Positions 61,659 through 64,000 of a stretch of 64,000 bases of DNA are shown piece after piece (the first letter of the stretch is position 1; every line of letters starts with the position of its first letter). Position numbers and translations under genes: made by a program. This stretch comes from Chrysaora quinquecirrha (Eukaryota; Cnidaria; Scyphozoa; Semaeostomeae; Pelagiidae), in contig JACTAT010000045.1 of NCBI GenBank assembly GCA_014526335.1, forward strand, positions 1,806,386 through 1,870,385, read 5' to 3'. The notes below the pieces were generated by a model. The model searched no databases. It was not told the origin of the DNA and worked only from the letters and a program-made list of their open reading frames with translations.

Positions 61659-64000
61659 TTAAACATATGAATCAATAAAATAAGCTTTCAATTTAGACCG
61701 AAAAAGCGTAACCGTGGCTGAAACACGAATAAAAATGGGAAGGGTATTCCACAATTTTGAGCCAAAGTATTTCACTGTTTGTAGTCCATAGAGGGTAGTG
61801 TTTTTCAGAGTATTGAATAGATCACCTCTAGAGGCCTGCCGAGTTCCAAATCTATGAACAGTAGAATTTGGGGTAAAATAGTTATGAAAGTAGATAGGAG
61901 AGAGGTTATTTATGGCTTTAAAGACAAATATTAAGGTATTCAGGTGAAGGATGTCCTCAAGTTTTAGTATCTTTAAAGAGTGAAATAAAGGCGTAGATGA
62001 AGCAGTAAATGGTTGGAATTTTATACATCTGAGGATTTTCTTCTGTAGTAGAAGCAATGGGTTTAAGTAAGAGGCATAGGTGAGACCCCAGACAATAATA
62101 CCATAGCTGAGAAAAGAAGAGAATATTGAGTTGTAGAGACAGATGAGAGTTTCAAGGGGGATGTAGTGTCTAATTTTGAAGAAGATTCCAGTTGTTCTTG
62201 ATAATTTCTTGTAAAGTTCAGTGATATGGTATTTCCAGGAGAGATGCTCATCAACAAGAACACCTAAGAATTTAACATATTTAGTGTTTTTGATACTATT
62301 TTTTCCAAACTTTAGATTTATCAAGTTTTGAAGTTTCTTCCTTGGTGAATGGAAGAGTACAAAATTTGTTTTATCAACATTTAGTGCAAGTTTATTACAA
62401 TCTAACCAGGTTTTAACTTTTTTGAGTTCTTTGTTAACTGTTTTAGAAAGTCTTATGAGATCATCAGATTCAAAGTAAATGTTGGTGTCATCAGCAAATA
62501 AAAAGAATTTCAAAAGCTTAGAAGAATTAGGTAGATCATTGATGTATATAAGGAATAATAGGGGGCCAAGAACTGATCCTTGAGGAACACCACATGTTAT
62601 ATAACATGCTGAAGACGAATGACCATTAACTGATACATATTGCTTGCGGTCACATAGATAGGATTGGAACCAGTTTAAAGAAGTCCCTCTGATTCCATAA
62701 TGCTCTAGCTTTTTCAAGAGAATGTCGTGGTTAACAGTATCGAAAGCTTTTTGTAGATCAATGAATATCCCACATCCGAATTTCTTATTGTCTAATGAAG
62801 CCTTTATATTCTCAGTTAAACTGACAAGGGCATGATCAGTTGAGTGACGATTGCGAAAGCCAAATTGCATGTGGAATAGCAACTCACCTACTTCAAGAAA
62901 TTTATAAAGGCGTTGATACATGATTTTTCAAATATTTTGCTGAAGATAGAAAGCAATGAAATTGGCCTGTAGTTGGATGTTTTGGTAGCGAGGCCCTTTT
63001 TAAATACAGGAATCACTTTAGCTATTTTGAGAGTTGCAGGAAAAGTGCTTGTCTCAAAAGATTCATTGATTAAATATGAGAGTGTTACAGATATATTGGG
63101 TTCAAGTACCTTCAATAGCTTGATTGGAATACTGTTTGGACCACTTGATTTTCCATTCTTTAAGGACTGAATAACCGTAGATACTTCATTGGGAGCACAA
63201 GGGGCAATGAAGAAGGAATCCAAGTTAGGGTTAGACAAGTAAGCTAAAGGAGATTTTGGAGTTCTTGGAATCTTTTTAGTGATATCACTTGCAACATTGG
63301 TGAAAAAATGGTTAAATTTATTAGCCATCTCGCCTGGATCAGTGATTTTAGAGCCATCAGTGTCATTGAGATACGAAATTGTTTCTAAATTGTTCGATTT
63401 TAGGCTGACAATACTCTTTATACCTTTCCAGAGCATCTTCATGTTGCTCTTATTTTCTTCAAAATAATTGTGATAGTATGATTTCTTACTTTCACTCAAT
63501 TCATTTACAACACGATTACGAAATTGTTTGTAGGCATTGAAGTCAACTGTGGAATTAGTGAATTTAAATTGTTGAAATAGCTTATCCCTGATTCTCATCA
63601 TTTTTTGAATACGTAAACTTATCCAGGGTTTATTTCTTAATTTAAGTCTCTTTTTATTTAATTTTCTTTGTGGACAGTGCTTATCAATAAGACAATGAAG
63701 ACTCAGTAGAAACTGTTTGAACTTCTCATGCAGATTAGAATTCTGATCAGTGAGGAATGACTTATCTAACTCCACATAATCAGCAAGAAAACTATCAGCA
63801 TTGAAATGGCTATAATCATAAGAAAGATAAGAGGATGATTTGTAGTCAAATTCATAATTATTTATAATACAGAACTGGGGTAGATGATCTGAGATCAGAG
63901 ACAGAATGTTTCCACTCTGAATGTTAGAGTCAGTGGTAGTGTTAACAAAAATATTGTCGATAAGAGTTGCAGAGGTATCAGTAATGCGGGTTGGATGAAG
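61659..64000 (-). pseudogene. LINE endonuclease/reverse transcriptase ORF2, one frameshift, 5' end outside window
   Basis: 63776-64000 carries the end of the apurinic-type endonuclease (ISDHLPQF) and runs past the window edge. 62888-63775 has the linker and early RT blocks (GPNSIPIKLLK, SNYRPISLLSIFSKIFEK). A one-base shift near 62890-62925 leads to 61659-62921, which has FIDLQKAFDTVNH, CGVPQGSVLGPLLFLIYIND, LFLFADDTNIYF (catalytic Asp pair) and the long C-terminal region. It is the best preserved LINE in the window; apart from the shift the RT motifs look intact. Confidence 0.9.

Noticed and set aside
1..64000. tRNA, rRNA or bacterial-type operon signals
   Set aside because: None was seen; the gene structure and repeats are eukaryotic throughout.

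Overview
The window is eukaryotic, AT-rich and built almost entirely of mobile and viral DNA. Genes carry GT-AG introns (37.2-41.6 kb, 31.2-31.8 kb, 25.1-25.4 kb). The repeat types are animal ones: Harbinger with a MADF partner, pogo, a THAP/YqaJ element, Helitrons, CR1-like LINEs, and Penelope-like elements with hammerhead motifs. This fits a marine invertebrate, with a cnidarian as my best guess. No ordinary host gene can be named with confidence.

Region 1 (about 1.2-16.4 kb) is an endogenous DNA virus of the adintovirus/Maverick-like kind. Nearly all genes read on the minus strand. It carries a broken family B DNA polymerase, an A32/FtsK-HerA-type packaging ATPase broken by one stop, and a cluster of small very basic virion/core-like proteins with shared adenain-type cleavage motifs. 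An early-type block follows, with a Bcl-2 homologue, a cyclin and a possible DEDD-fold nuclease. Upstream regions repeat a TATAAAAGC-like box, and the early block has E2F-like sites. The four internal stops found are all TGA. The polymerase is cut off exactly at a 122-bp perfect inverted repeat (1239-1505). No capsid protein, integrase or protease was recognised.

Region 2 (16.4-26.9 kb) holds a dead pogo/Tc1-mariner element with TA target duplications (16435-20205). Next is a Harbinger element (22023-25758, TTA duplications, long terminal repeats) with a DDE transposase and a convergent MADF gene. The Harbinger lies between two inverted ~580-bp repeats (20412-21160 and 26275-26856).

Region 3 (27.0-46.5 kb) is a set of nested insertions. 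A minus-strand Helitron is split in two: Pif1-type helicase at 27.0-29.9 kb and HUH Rep at 45.1-46.5 kb. The insert is an ISL2EU-like element (29.95-45.14 kb) with a THAP-DDE transposase and a SWIM/YqaJ nuclease. That element is itself split by an 11,419-bp transposon (30442-41860) with 70-bp perfect terminal repeats and an 8-bp duplication. The 11.4-kb transposon carries a spliced RecQ-like helicase and a spliced DUF6589-type protein, the likely transposase. A ~370-bp MITE also sits in the THAP-DDE gene. In two of the three nestings the broken reading frame rejoins exactly when the insert and one target copy are removed. A Penelope-like piece with hammerhead-ribozyme motifs lies in an intron of the DUF6589 gene.

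Region 4 (46.5-64 kb) is degenerate repeat DNA: two more Helitron copies, two LINE 3' fragments, a Penelope-like RT, a CR1-like RT, a Kolobok-like THAP transposase, a 93-bp tandem repeat, and a longer LINE whose 5' part runs off the window.

The two most notable systems are the virus pairing a cyclin and a Bcl-2 with E2F-like sites, and the RecQ/DUF6589 transposon.
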